A stretch of DNA of 64,000 bases from JAGWJU01 sp035533295. GTDB lineage: Bacteria > Elusimicrobiota > Elusimicrobia > UBA1565 > UBA9628. Position numbers and translations under genes: made by a program. Below are positions 57,066-64,000 of the stretch, one piece after another. Under the pieces are notes generated by a model that worked only from the letters and a program-made list of their open reading frames with translations, was not told where the DNA came from and did not search any database. The stretch's first letter is position 1. Every line of letters starts with the position of its first letter. The DNA lies in contig DATLUA010000012.1 of NCBI GenBank assembly GCA_035533295.1, positions 1 through 64,000 on the forward strand, read 5' to 3'.

Positions 57066-59093
57066 TCACGTCTTCTCCCGTTTCGCGCCCGGGACTGCTC
57101 GGCCTCCGGCCTTGACCGCCGACATGGCGCGAAGTTCGAAGAGCTGATCGCGCATGGCGGCCGCGGTCTCGAAATCCAGGTTCTCCGCGGCTTCCTTCAT
57201 GCGCGACTCTATTTCATCTATGAGCGCGGGCACGTCCTTGGCCGAAAGCGGCTTGGCCGTCTCCCGCAAGAGAGCCAGCCCTTCCCGCTTGGACATGCTT
57301 TGAAATTCCTCCAAATCTGCCACGGCCTTGACCACGCTCTTAGGGGTGATTTTATATTTTTTGTTGTGCGCTTCCTGCTTGACGCGGCGGCGATCCATTT
57401 CCGCCAAAGCCCGGCTCATGGAGCCGGTGACCTCGTCGGCGTAGAAGACGACCTCGCCGCCGATGTTCCGCGCCGCGCGCCCGGAAATCTGGATGAGCGT
57501 GGTTTCGGAGCGGAGATACCCCTCGTGATCCGCGCCCAGGACCGCGACCAAAGAGACCTCGGGCAGGTCCAGGCCCTCGCGCAGCAGGTTGATGCCGACC
57601 AGAATGTCGAATTTTCCCGCGCGCAGATCGCGCAGGATTTCGATGCGTTCCAAGGGCTCGATGTCCGAGTGGAGATACCGGACGTGCAGGTCCTTCGCGG
57701 CCAGGAAGGAGGATAAATCCTCGGCGGTTTTCTTGGTCAAGGTGGTGACCAGGACGCGCTCTTTTTTAACGACGCGCGAGCGGATGCGCGCTATCAAGTC
57801 GTCCAGCTGGCCTTCGCTGGGGCGCACGATAACCTGGGGGTCGACAAGGCCCGTGGGGCGGATGACCTGCTCGACGATTTCGCCCTTGGATTTTTGCAGC
57901 TCGTAGGGGCCGGGCGTCGCGGAAACGTAAATGGTCTGGCCAGCCAGGGCCTCGAATTCGTGGAATTTTAGCGGGCGGTTGTCTAGCGCGGAGGGAAGTC
58001 GGAAGCCAAAATCAACCAGCGTCTGCTTGCGTGAGCGGTCGCCCTCATACATTCCGCGGATTTGCGGGACCGCGATGTGCGACTCGTCGATAAAGAGCAG
58101 GCGGTCCTTGGGAAAAAAATCGATGAGGCAGTTGGGTCGCTCACCCGGCGGCCGGCCCGAAAGGTGGCGCGAGTAGTTTTCGATGCCGTGGCAGAAGCCC
58201 ATTTCGCGCAGCATCTCCATGTCATAGCGCGTGCGCTGCTCGAGGCGCTGGGCTTCAAGGAGCCGGTTCTGGTTTTTAAGCGCCGCGGTCTGTCCGGAGA
58301 GTTCCTGCATGATGGCACCGATAGCCCGCCCGCGCTCCTCGCCGGCCGTGACGAAATGCTTGGCCGGGTAAATCCACTCGCGCTCGAGACTTTTAATCTT
58401 CGCGCCGGTGAGCGGATCAAACTCGGCGATGGACTCGACGCCGCCGTCGCCGATGGAAATCCGTAGCGCTGTTTCCATGTAGGCGGGGAAGACGTCGACC
58501 ACGCCGCCCTTGACCCGGAATTTGCCGCGCAGAAATTCGGTCTCGTTGCGCTCGTAGTAAATCTCGATCAGGCGCTTGATGAGCTCGCCGCGCGAGATGC
58601 GCAGCCCCACGGCCAGGGGAATGGAGCTTTCCTTGTAACTTTCCGGAGAGCCGATGTTGTAGATGCAGGATACCGAGGCGACCACGATGACATCGCGGCG
58701 CGCGAGAAGGGAACTTGTCGCCTTCAAGCGCAGCCGGTCGATGCGGTCGTTGATGGCGGAGTCTTTTTCGATGTAGGTGTCGGTGGACGGCACGTAGGCC
58801 TCGGGCTGGTAATAGTCGTAATAGGAAATGAAGAACTCGACGGCGTTGTCCGGGAAAAACGCTTTGAACTCGGCGTAGAGCTGCGCCGCCAAGACTTTGT
58901 TGGGGGACATGACCAGCGTCGGGCGGTTCAAGGCCTCGATGACCTTGGCCGCGGTGTATGTTTTCCCCGAGCCGGTCACGCCCAGAAGGACCTGGGACTG
59001 GGCGCCTTCCTTGGCGCGCCGGACCAAGTTCGCGATGGCTTGGGGTTGATCTCCCGCCGGCTTGAACTTTGATTTGACCCGGAAATTGGGCAT
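57066..59093 (-). CDS. uvrB: Excinuclease ABC subunit B
   Basis: 675 residues, full length. Walker A GVTGSGKTYT (about residues 38-47), the damage-probing beta-hairpin region YYDYYQPEAYVPSTD, motif II FIDESHIAVPQ, helicase motifs VATLTKKTAEDL-like (VLVTTLTKKTAEDL) and QISGRAARN, and a C-terminal UVR domain (IDEIESRMKEAAENLDFETA) that binds UvrC. It verifies lesions in nucleotide excision repair. The ATG at 59093 gives the standard PNFRVKSKFKPAGDQPQAI start and lies exactly where the upstream TATAAT predicts transcription to begin; no Shine-Dalgarno is evident. Confidence 0.97.
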   Translation of the reverse strand: MPNFRVKSKFKPAGDQPQAIANLVRRAKEGAQSQVLLGVTGSGKTYTAAKVIEALNRPTLVMSPNKVLAAQLYAEFKAFFPDNAVEFFISYYDYYQPEAYVPSTDTYIEKDSAINDRIDRLRLKATSSLLARRDVIVVASVSCIYNIGSPESYKESSIPLAVGLRISRGELIKRLIEIYYERNETEFLRGKFRVKGGVVDVFPAYMETALRISIGDGGVESIAEFDPLTGAKIKSLEREWIYPAKHFVTAGEERGRAIGAIMQELSGQTAALKNQNRLLEAQRLEQRTRYDMEMLREMGFCHGIENYSRHLSGRPPGERPNCLIDFFPKDRLLFIDESHIAVPQIRGMYEGDRSRKQTLVDFGFRLPSALDNRPLKFHEFEALAGQTIYVSATPGPYELQKSKGEIVEQVIRPTGLVDPQVIVRPSEGQLDDLIARIRSRVVKKERVLVTTLTKKTAEDLSSFLAAKDLHVRYLHSDIEPLERIEILRDLRAGKFDILVGINLLREGLDLPEVSLVAVLGADHEGYLRSETTLIQISGRAARNIGGEVVFYADEVTGSMSRALAEMDRRRVKQEAHNKKYKITPKSVVKAVADLEEFQSMSKREGLALLRETAKPLSAKDVPALIDEIESRMKEAAENLDFETAAAMRDQLFELRAMSAVKAGGRAVPGAKREKT

Positions 59094-59099
59094 GACGTG

Positions 59100-59105
59100 A
59101 TTATA
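59100..59105 (-). promoter_or_regulatory. -10 element of uvrB, leaderless geometry
   Basis: TATAAT on the minus strand ends six bases before the uvrB ATG, so the mRNA should begin at the start codon. Confidence 0.55.
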
Positions 59106-59142
59106 GATTTTACAGTTTTGGCGCGCCATGCGGGGCGGCATG

Positions 59143-59171
59143 TTGACTTGGGGAGCATATCCCGATATGAT
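59143..59171 (+). promoter_or_regulatory. Consensus-like promoter of the methyltransferase at 59211
   Basis: TTGACT (59143-59148), 17-bp spacer, TATGAT (59166-59171); predicted start near 59178 and a 33-nt leader that ends in a GAGGA ribosome site. This is the best sigma-70 promoter in the window. Confidence 0.7.
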
Positions 59172-59210
59172 GTCCGAACGGACCTAAAATTAAATCCGAG
59201 GAATTCGCTC

Positions 59211-59834
59211 ATGCCAACACACGGAAGCCACGACAAATCCAAAGGGGCCGTCGCCGACATTTTGAAGGGCAAGCCCGTTGACAGCGGCAAGCTGTTCTCC
59301 TATTTCAAGGTTTTCATGGGCGACCGGGGGGTCGCGGCGATCACGCCGTCAAGCCGCTACTTAGTGCGGCGCGTGATGAAGGCCCTCAACCTTGAACACT
59401 CGAAGGACATCATCGAGTATGGCGCCGCCCAAGGCGTCATGACCCGGGCCATGCTGGGGAAGCTGCGCAAGGACGGCAATGTTCTTGCGATAGAACTCAA
59501 CAAGGACCTGTTCGAGTCCCTGCGCGATGTTTCCGATCCGCGATTGACGATTTATAACGGGGATGTGCGGGAGATAGACCAGCTCGCTCTGCGGTTCGGC
59601 GTGGGATCGGCCGACGTTATTTTTTCAGGCATCCCCTTCGCGTTCCTGAGCCCCGAGGACAGGCACACTCTGCTAAAAAAGACCGCTCATCTGCTCAGGC
59701 CCGGCGGACGCTTCGTGGCCTATCAGGTGACCACGCATCTCATTCCGCTCTTAAAGCAGTACTTCAAGAAAGTCCGGATCGAGCTGGAGATTCGGAACCT
59801 GCCTCCGCACTTCGTATTTACGGCCTTTAAATAG
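59211..59834 (+). CDS. SAM methyltransferase, PmtA/KsgA-like (phospholipid N-methyltransferase type)
   Basis: 207 residues from ATG 59211 after GAGGA; an upstream extension in frame lacks coding character. SSRYLVRRVMKALNLEHS and IIEYGAAQGVMTRAML (motif I) resemble the start of bacterial phospholipid N-methyltransferases and rRNA adenine methyltransferases; VLAIELNKDLFESL (acidic motif) and SGIPFAFLSPEDRHTLL follow, and LRPGGRFVAYQVT precedes the C-terminal strand. A lipid or small-molecule target is more likely than rRNA, because KsgA's NLPY-like motif is replaced by SGIPF. Divergent from uvrB with its own strong promoter. Confidence 0.8.
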   Translation: MPTHGSHDKSKGAVADILKGKPVDSGKLFSYFKVFMGDRGVAAITPSSRYLVRRVMKALNLEHSKDIIEYGAAQGVMTRAMLGKLRKDGNVLAIELNKDLFESLRDVSDPRLTIYNGDVREIDQLALRFGVGSADVIFSGIPFAFLSPEDRHTLLKKTAHLLRPGGRFVAYQVTTHLIPLLKQYFKKVRIELEIRNLPPHFVFTAFK

Positions 59835-59848
59835 CTGTTGAGCGCACG

Positions 59849-60007
59849 CTAAAACAGCGTGTAGATAAAGGGCGTTGGGGCCGAGGCGCTGAGCACGATG
59901 AGCACGCCGAAGGCAGCGAGCACGAGAAGCATGGGGATAATCCACCACTTCTTGTTCTGCCAGACGAACTCTAGCAGGTCGCGAGCGAAAGACGGGCGTT
60001 TGGACAT
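59849..60007 (-). CDS. DUF5989-type small membrane protein
   Basis: 52 residues. SKRPSFARDLLEFVWQNKKWWIIP followed by one hydrophobic helix (MLLVLAAFGVLIVLSAS) and APTPFIYTLF at the end match the DUF5989 family, whose members typically end PFIYTLF and lie beside SxtJ and carbamoyltransferase genes. The ATG overlaps the SxtJ stop by one base (TAATG). Function unknown; perhaps an anchor or regulator of the carbamoyltransferase. Confidence 0.87.
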   Translation of the reverse strand: MSKRPSFARDLLEFVWQNKKWWIIPMLLVLAAFGVLIVLSASAPTPFIYTLF

Positions 60008-60420
60008 TAGTATAACCTCTCGCAGTTGATCTTATCTTTTTCGCCGGGTTCGGGAAGGGCGACCCAGTAAGTTTCCGCGCGGCCCGGCTTCAAGTTGAGC
60101 CTGTCCTTGCGCCAGCAGCGCAAGAGCAGGGCGAAAGGGGAAACAAACGCGTAGTAGGCGACGGCAAGAATGGCGCAGGTCAATAAGGCGGTGAGAGCGC
60201 GCGCCAAGCCGTTGACCGCGCGGTAGAGCCAAACTCCCGCCGCCCTCCAAAAATAAGCCGCCGCGCCGCAGAGGCATCCTCCGGCCGCGACCCAGCGCCA
60301 CTGCGGCCGTCCGCGTAGGAGCAATAGCGCCGAAGCCAGCAGGGCGCCGCCCGCAAGCGGGAGCGCTAAATTCCGGATTTTTTTCTTGTCCGGGTTCCAG
60401 TCGTTCTGCATCCATTCCAT
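60007..60420 (-). CDS. SxtJ-family membrane protein
   Basis: About 137 residues from the ATG at 60420. An N-terminal NPDKKKIRNLALPLAGGALL is followed by helices at residues ~16-34, 40-55 and 75-100, then SPFALLLRCWRKDRLNLKPGRAETYWV, the conserved C-terminal segment of SxtJ proteins (R..KD.L.L......YW). The family is named from the saxitoxin cluster but is widespread next to carbamoyltransferases. It starts 5 bp after the carbamoyltransferase and is coupled to the DUF5989 gene. Confidence 0.82.
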   Translation of the reverse strand: MEWMQNDWNPDKKKIRNLALPLAGGALLASALLLLRGRPQWRWVAAGGCLCGAAAYFWRAAGVWLYRAVNGLARALTALLTCAILAVAYYAFVSPFALLLRCWRKDRLNLKPGRAETYWVALPEPGEKDKINCERLY

Positions 60421-60425
60421 GGCGG

Positions 60426-62240
60426 TTAGTCCAAGCGCGGACGCATTTCGGGCCGCGGCGCGGGTTCCTTTCCGGTTTTTTTCACGAGGAAGTTCTCCAG
60501 CGCCAGCGCGTCCATGCCCGTGGCCAGAAAGCACCCAAGAGCTTCCTGCGGCGCGCGCACGATGGGCTCGCCGCGGACATTGAAGCTGGTGTTTACCAGC
60601 GCTGGGCATCCCGTCCGAACCTTGAATCGGGAGAGGAGATTGTGGAAAAAAGGGTTGGCCTCTTTGGAAACGGTTTGAATTCTCGCGCTATAGTCCACAT
60701 GCGTGACGGCCGGCAGGACCGAGCGGGGGATGTTGAGCCGCGCCAAGCCCGCAGCGGCATCGCCCGCCGGCGGGGCCAGCCGGTGCCGCTCCAGGAGGGG
60801 CGCGGTCAAGAGCATGTAGGGGCTCTCTTCCTTGATGTCGAAGTAATCCGCGGCGTCTTCCGAGAGAATCGCCGGCGCGAAGGGGCGGAAGCTCTCCCTG
60901 AATTTGATTTTCAAGTTGAGGCGTTTTTGCATCGCCGGGTTCCTTGGATCGGCGATGATGCTGCGGCCGCCCAAAGCTCTGGGACCAAATTCCATGCGCC
61001 CGCGGAAAAGCCCAATGACGGCACCTTTCTCAAGCAGGGCGCAAAGCTCGTCCATCAGCTTAACCTCGGCCATTTCTTCGTAAGGAACGCCGCGTTCCTC
61101 GAGTGCTCGGCGTATTTCTTCCGGCGAAAAGGCGGGCCCCAAGAGCGCGCCATGCATCGAATCCGGCTGACGGGGAGTTCTTGAGATGCCCAGACATTGG
61201 TGGTGGGCCAAAAACGCGGCGCCCAAGGCGCCTCCGGCGTCTCCGGCGGCGGGCTGGACGAAAATGCGCTTGAAGATTTTCTCGCGGGCGATAAGGCCGT
61301 TGGACACGCAGTTAAGCGCCACTCCTCCCGCCAGGCACAGGTTCTCTTCTCCGGTCGTCGCCCGCGCGTGCCGAGCCATCTTGAGCATGATGTCATCGCA
61401 GACTTTCTGGATGGAGGCCGCGAGGTCGAGATGCCTGGGCTCCAGCGCGGATTCCGGTTTTCGGGGCGGCCCGCCGAAAAGCCGGTCAAAGGCCGGGGAC
61501 GTCATGGTCAGGCCCTGGCAGTAGTTAAAATAGCGCATGTCCATCCAGAAGGATCCGTCATCCCGGACGTCGATGAGGCGGGATACGATGGTGTCGTAGT
61601 AGCGCGGCGCGCCGTAGGGCGCCAGGCCCATGACTTTGTATTCGGCGGAGTTGACCCGGAAGCCGAGATAGTAGGTGAAGGCGCTATAGAGCAGGCCCAG
61701 CGAATGAGGAAACCGGATTTCCTTCAAGAGGCGCACGCCGTCTTTGGAGCCCAGGCCGAGCGTGGCCGTGCTCCATTCGCCCACGCCGTCCACGGTGAGG
61801 ATGGCGGCGCGCTCGAAGGATGAGGGATAGAACGCGGAGGCGGCGTGGGAAAGGTGGTGCGGAAAAAACAGCATTTTCCCGGAGAATTCTTTTCCCAGGA
61901 AGCTGCCGATGCGGCGGGGAAGAAATATTTTTTCCTTGGCCCAAAGCGGCAGGGCGCGGCGGAAGTTGGAAAATCCTCGCGGCGCTAAGGCCAGATAGGT
62001 TTCCAGCAGGCGGTCGAGCGTTAAAATCGGCTTGTCGTAGTAAGCCACGGCCGCCAAGTCTTTAGCCGAAATTTTGGCCTCCTCAAGGCAGTAGCGCGCG
62101 GCCTGCTCCGGGAAGCGCCGCTCGTGCTTGACGCGGGTGAAGCGCTCTTCTTCCGCGGCCGCGACGATGTCGCCGTCTTTTAACAGCGTGGCGGCGCTGT
62201 CGTGGTAATACGCCGAGAGTCCGAGGATATAAGCCGGCAC
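60426..62240 (-). CDS. Carbamoyltransferase (NodU/CmcH/SxtI family)
   Basis: 604 residues from a GTG at 62240, the point where the family begins (YILGLSAYYHDSAATLL). The N-terminal Kae1-like domain has FFPHHLSHAASAFYPSSFERA and LTVDGVGEWST; CLAGGVALNCVSNG lies mid-protein; the C-terminal YrdC-like domain has FGPRALGGRSIIADPR and LVNTSFNVRGEPIV. It transfers carbamoyl from carbamoyl phosphate to a hydroxyl, perhaps a sugar, of a still unknown product. It lies 7 bp after the kinase gene and heads a three-gene unit with SxtJ and DUF5989. Confidence 0.92.
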   Translation of the reverse strand: MPAYILGLSAYYHDSAATLLKDGDIVAAAEEERFTRVKHERRFPEQAARYCLEEAKISAKDLAAVAYYDKPILTLDRLLETYLALAPRGFSNFRRALPLWAKEKIFLPRRIGSFLGKEFSGKMLFFPHHLSHAASAFYPSSFERAAILTVDGVGEWSTATLGLGSKDGVRLLKEIRFPHSLGLLYSAFTYYLGFRVNSAEYKVMGLAPYGAPRYYDTIVSRLIDVRDDGSFWMDMRYFNYCQGLTMTSPAFDRLFGGPPRKPESALEPRHLDLAASIQKVCDDIMLKMARHARATTGEENLCLAGGVALNCVSNGLIAREKIFKRIFVQPAAGDAGGALGAAFLAHHQCLGISRTPRQPDSMHGALLGPAFSPEEIRRALEERGVPYEEMAEVKLMDELCALLEKGAVIGLFRGRMEFGPRALGGRSIIADPRNPAMQKRLNLKIKFRESFRPFAPAILSEDAADYFDIKEESPYMLLTAPLLERHRLAPPAGDAAAGLARLNIPRSVLPAVTHVDYSARIQTVSKEANPFFHNLLSRFKVRTGCPALVNTSFNVRGEPIVRAPQEALGCFLATGMDALALENFLVKKTGKEPAPRPEMRPRLD

Positions 62241-62247
62241 TGGGCGC

Positions 62248-63996
62248 CTAGGCAGGCTGAATTTGGGCCAGGACTTCGTCCAAGCCGGCGACGAAAGCTT
62301 TCGCGCTTGGGATGCGCTTGTCCGGGTCCGGATCGAAAACCTGCGCCATGAGCCGGTCAAGGGCGGGGGGAACGCCGGGAGCGACGGAGCTTAGAGGCGC
62401 GTACTCCTTATTGATCTTGTTCATCAGCATGCCGGAGCCGCTGCCGTTGAAGGGGAGCCGGCCGGAGAGCATCTCGTAGAGCGAGATGCCCAGGGCGTAG
62501 ACGTCCGATTCCTTGCGCACCACGCCGCGTTCCTGCTCCGGCGCCATGTAGGGCGGGGTTCCCAGGATGGTCCCCGTCATCGCGGAGCGGGTCATGGCGT
62601 CCTTGGCGGCCCGGGCGATGCCGAAGTCCATGACCTTGACGACGCCCTCGTCGCTCATCATGACGTTGGAGGGCTTTAAGTCCCGGTGCACGATGCCGCG
62701 GGCGTGGGCGTAGTCCAGGGCCGAGGCCATGGAGCGGAAAATAGAGACGGCCTCGGAGAGCCCCAGGCGGCCTCTTTCGGACAGGATTTCGCGGATGGTT
62801 TTTCCGGGCACGTATTCGAAAATCAGGTAGGCGTCCCGGCCTTCCTCGATGATGGCATAGATGTCCACGATGTGGGGATGATGCAACGAGGCCACGAGCT
62901 TGGCCTCCGAGATGAAGCGCTCGCGCTCGCGTTTGTCGGATTTGATCTCGTCCCGCATTCTCTTGACGGCGACCTGCCGCCCGAGAGAGGTGTCGTAGCC
63001 CTCGTAGACCGTTCCCATGCCCCCCGCGCCGATTTGCCGGCGGATTAGATACTGCCCGCGCAGGGTCGGCGGGGTATTGTTCTCGGCGAGAGGATTCCCG
63101 TTTCCGGGCCAGGTGACGGTTGTCATGGCGGCGGTGGAAGTTCCGTTCGCTACCGTCTCCTCCGCGGCTTGCTCGCTCGAAAAAGCATGGATGAGCCCCA
63201 TCGCCAGGAGGATGCCGCCCAAGGCGCTTAAAATAGCGATGACGCCGAAGCGGGAGAGCTTGTCGCCGCGGCCCTGAGGCATCGCGGGGGCGGAATTTGA
63301 ATCCGGGCCGCTGTCGAAGAGGGAGGCCAAATCCTGGTCTGAGGGAATTTGCATCGCGGCCTGCAGATAGCGGTTATAGCGCGGATCAATTCCGGCGGCG
63401 CTGCGCAAGGCGTCGATCATCCCGTTTTTGTCGCCCAAGCCCGCCAGGGCGTTGGCCAATTCATAATAGGCCTTCGCGTCCTTGGGGTTGTTTTGGATGG
63501 CGAGCATCGCGGCGGCTTTCGCCTCCGCGTACCGGCCGAGGCGGTTGAAGGCTTCGGCCTTGGCGTCCATGAGCGCTTGGCTGTTAGGATCGATTTGCAG
63601 CCCCGCCGCGACGTCCTTAAGCGCCTGATCGTCATTTTTGCCGCGCATGTAGGCGGAAGCCCGGACGGCATACGCGCCGACGTTGAGCGGGTCGGCGTTC
63701 AAGGCGCGCGTGGTTTGGGCGATGGCGCCGCGGTAATCCCCGAGGCTCAAGTCTTGGCGCGCCTGCCCGATGAATTGGGACGACGCGTTGATGCTGCCGG
63801 ACACGGCGCCCGGTTGCGGCGCGTTCGGAGAACCGGGCGCATTGGCGTTGAAGAAATTGCTTCCGGAGGGGGACGACCCCGGCGCGTTTGCGCCGCCCGG
63901 CGCGGCCAGGGAATCCTCGGCGCGTTGCCCGGGACTTCCCGCGCTTTGCGGAGCGCTTAAATTAGGAACGGAGACGGCGGCCCGGCCTTGGGTCAT
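62248..63996 (-). CDS. Serine/threonine protein kinase with N-terminal TPRs, possibly truncated at the window edge
   Basis: At least 582 residues; the first ATG is at 63996, four bases from the edge, and the gene may begin outside. A Ser/Pro/Gly/Asn-rich stretch (about 1-75) leads into TPRs (YRGAIAQTTRALNADPLN, YAEAKAAAMLAIQNNPKD, about 76-215), one transmembrane helix (about 250-272), then a Hanks kinase domain (from ~312): GAGGMGTVYEG, VAVKRM, HRDLKPSNVMM, DFGIAR and GTPPYMAPEQ. PknB-like kinases normally have the kinase at the N-terminus and the sensor outside at the C-terminus; here the order is reversed. Confidence 0.9.
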   Translation of the reverse strand: MTQGRAAVSVPNLSAPQSAGSPGQRAEDSLAAPGGANAPGSSPSGSNFFNANAPGSPNAPQPGAVSGSINASSQFIGQARQDLSLGDYRGAIAQTTRALNADPLNVGAYAVRASAYMRGKNDDQALKDVAAGLQIDPNSQALMDAKAEAFNRLGRYAEAKAAAMLAIQNNPKDAKAYYELANALAGLGDKNGMIDALRSAAGIDPRYNRYLQAAMQIPSDQDLASLFDSGPDSNSAPAMPQGRGDKLSRFGVIAILSALGGILLAMGLIHAFSSEQAAEETVANGTSTAAMTTVTWPGNGNPLAENNTPPTLRGQYLIRRQIGAGGMGTVYEGYDTSLGRQVAVKRMRDEIKSDKRERERFISEAKLVASLHHPHIVDIYAIIEEGRDAYLIFEYVPGKTIREILSERGRLGLSEAVSIFRSMASALDYAHARGIVHRDLKPSNVMMSDEGVVKVMDFGIARAAKDAMTRSAMTGTILGTPPYMAPEQERGVVRKESDVYALGISLYEMLSGRLPFNGSGSGMLMNKINKEYAPLSSVAPGVPPALDRLMAQVFDPDPDKRIPSAKAFVAGLDEVLAQIQPA

Positions 63997-64000
63997 GCCC

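Overview
The window is GC-rich, densely packed bacterial DNA with short intergenic gaps and many 4-bp ATGA/GTGA start-stop overlaps. Outer-membrane barrel proteins, a GT9 heptosyltransferase, GmhA/GmhB-type heptose enzymes and an O-antigen ligase/polymerase with TPRs point to a diderm. No ribosomal or phylogenetic marker settles the phylum. Exported TldD-type proteins, many polyisoprenyl-sugar glycosyltransferase-like membrane proteins and carbamoyltransferase/SxtJ/DUF5989 genes would fit an uncultured lineage such as Elusimicrobiota, but that is a guess.

Layout. 0.16-1.2 kb: a methyltransferase split by one in-frame TAG, then cspA with a clear terminator. 1.3-4.9 kb: a leucine-catabolism run (methylcrotonyl-CoA carboxylase beta subunit, methylglutaconyl-CoA hydratase, HMG-CoA lyase) whose last gene runs into tRNA-Arg(CCG). 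4.9-8.5 kb, minus strand: radical SAM protein, ADP-ribosyltransferase-like protein, a 43-residue Lys-rich peptide carrying the YxxPxLxxxG motif of lasso/RRE-type RiPP leaders, and a GT4 glycosyltransferase, read as one operon from an AT-rich promoter. This is the best candidate for an undescribed system. 8.57-10.20 kb: a complete IS1380-family element with matching inverted repeats and a perfect ATAAA target duplication; its transposase is broken by one TGA.

10.2-52 kb is a very large surface-polysaccharide region. It holds eight GT2 enzymes, a GT9, six large polytopic GT39/PMT-like or related proteins, three SDR epimerases (two of CDP-paratose 2-epimerase type), a complete GDP-D-glycero-D-manno-heptose gene set (gmhA, hddA, gmhB, hddC), wecB, a Wzx-type flippase, a Wzy/WaaL-type protein with TPRs, several methyltransferases and AsnB. 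Embedded in it are a Fur-box-controlled FTR1 iron-uptake operon (15.4-17.5 kb), an exported TldD plus metal-site-less TldE-like pair (27.7-32.6 kb), marC and a glutathione peroxidase. Glycans would be assembled on lipid carriers by the GT2/GT9/GT39-like enzymes from GDP-heptose, UDP-ManNAc and CDP-sugars, flipped by the Wzx protein and polymerised or ligated by the Wzy-TPR protein.

52-64 kb is more housekeeping: an outer-membrane barrel protein, queG, greA, birA (with a 54-bp palindrome inside its reading frame), nadC, uvrB, a methyltransferase, then the DUF5989/SxtJ/carbamoyltransferase trio and a TPR-TM-kinase protein at the right edge. A recurring feature is a -10 element placed so that transcription should start at, or a few bases before, the start codon (mccB, 10252, 11220, uvrB, and nearly so at 19873, 19900 and 35160), suggesting common leaderless mRNAs.
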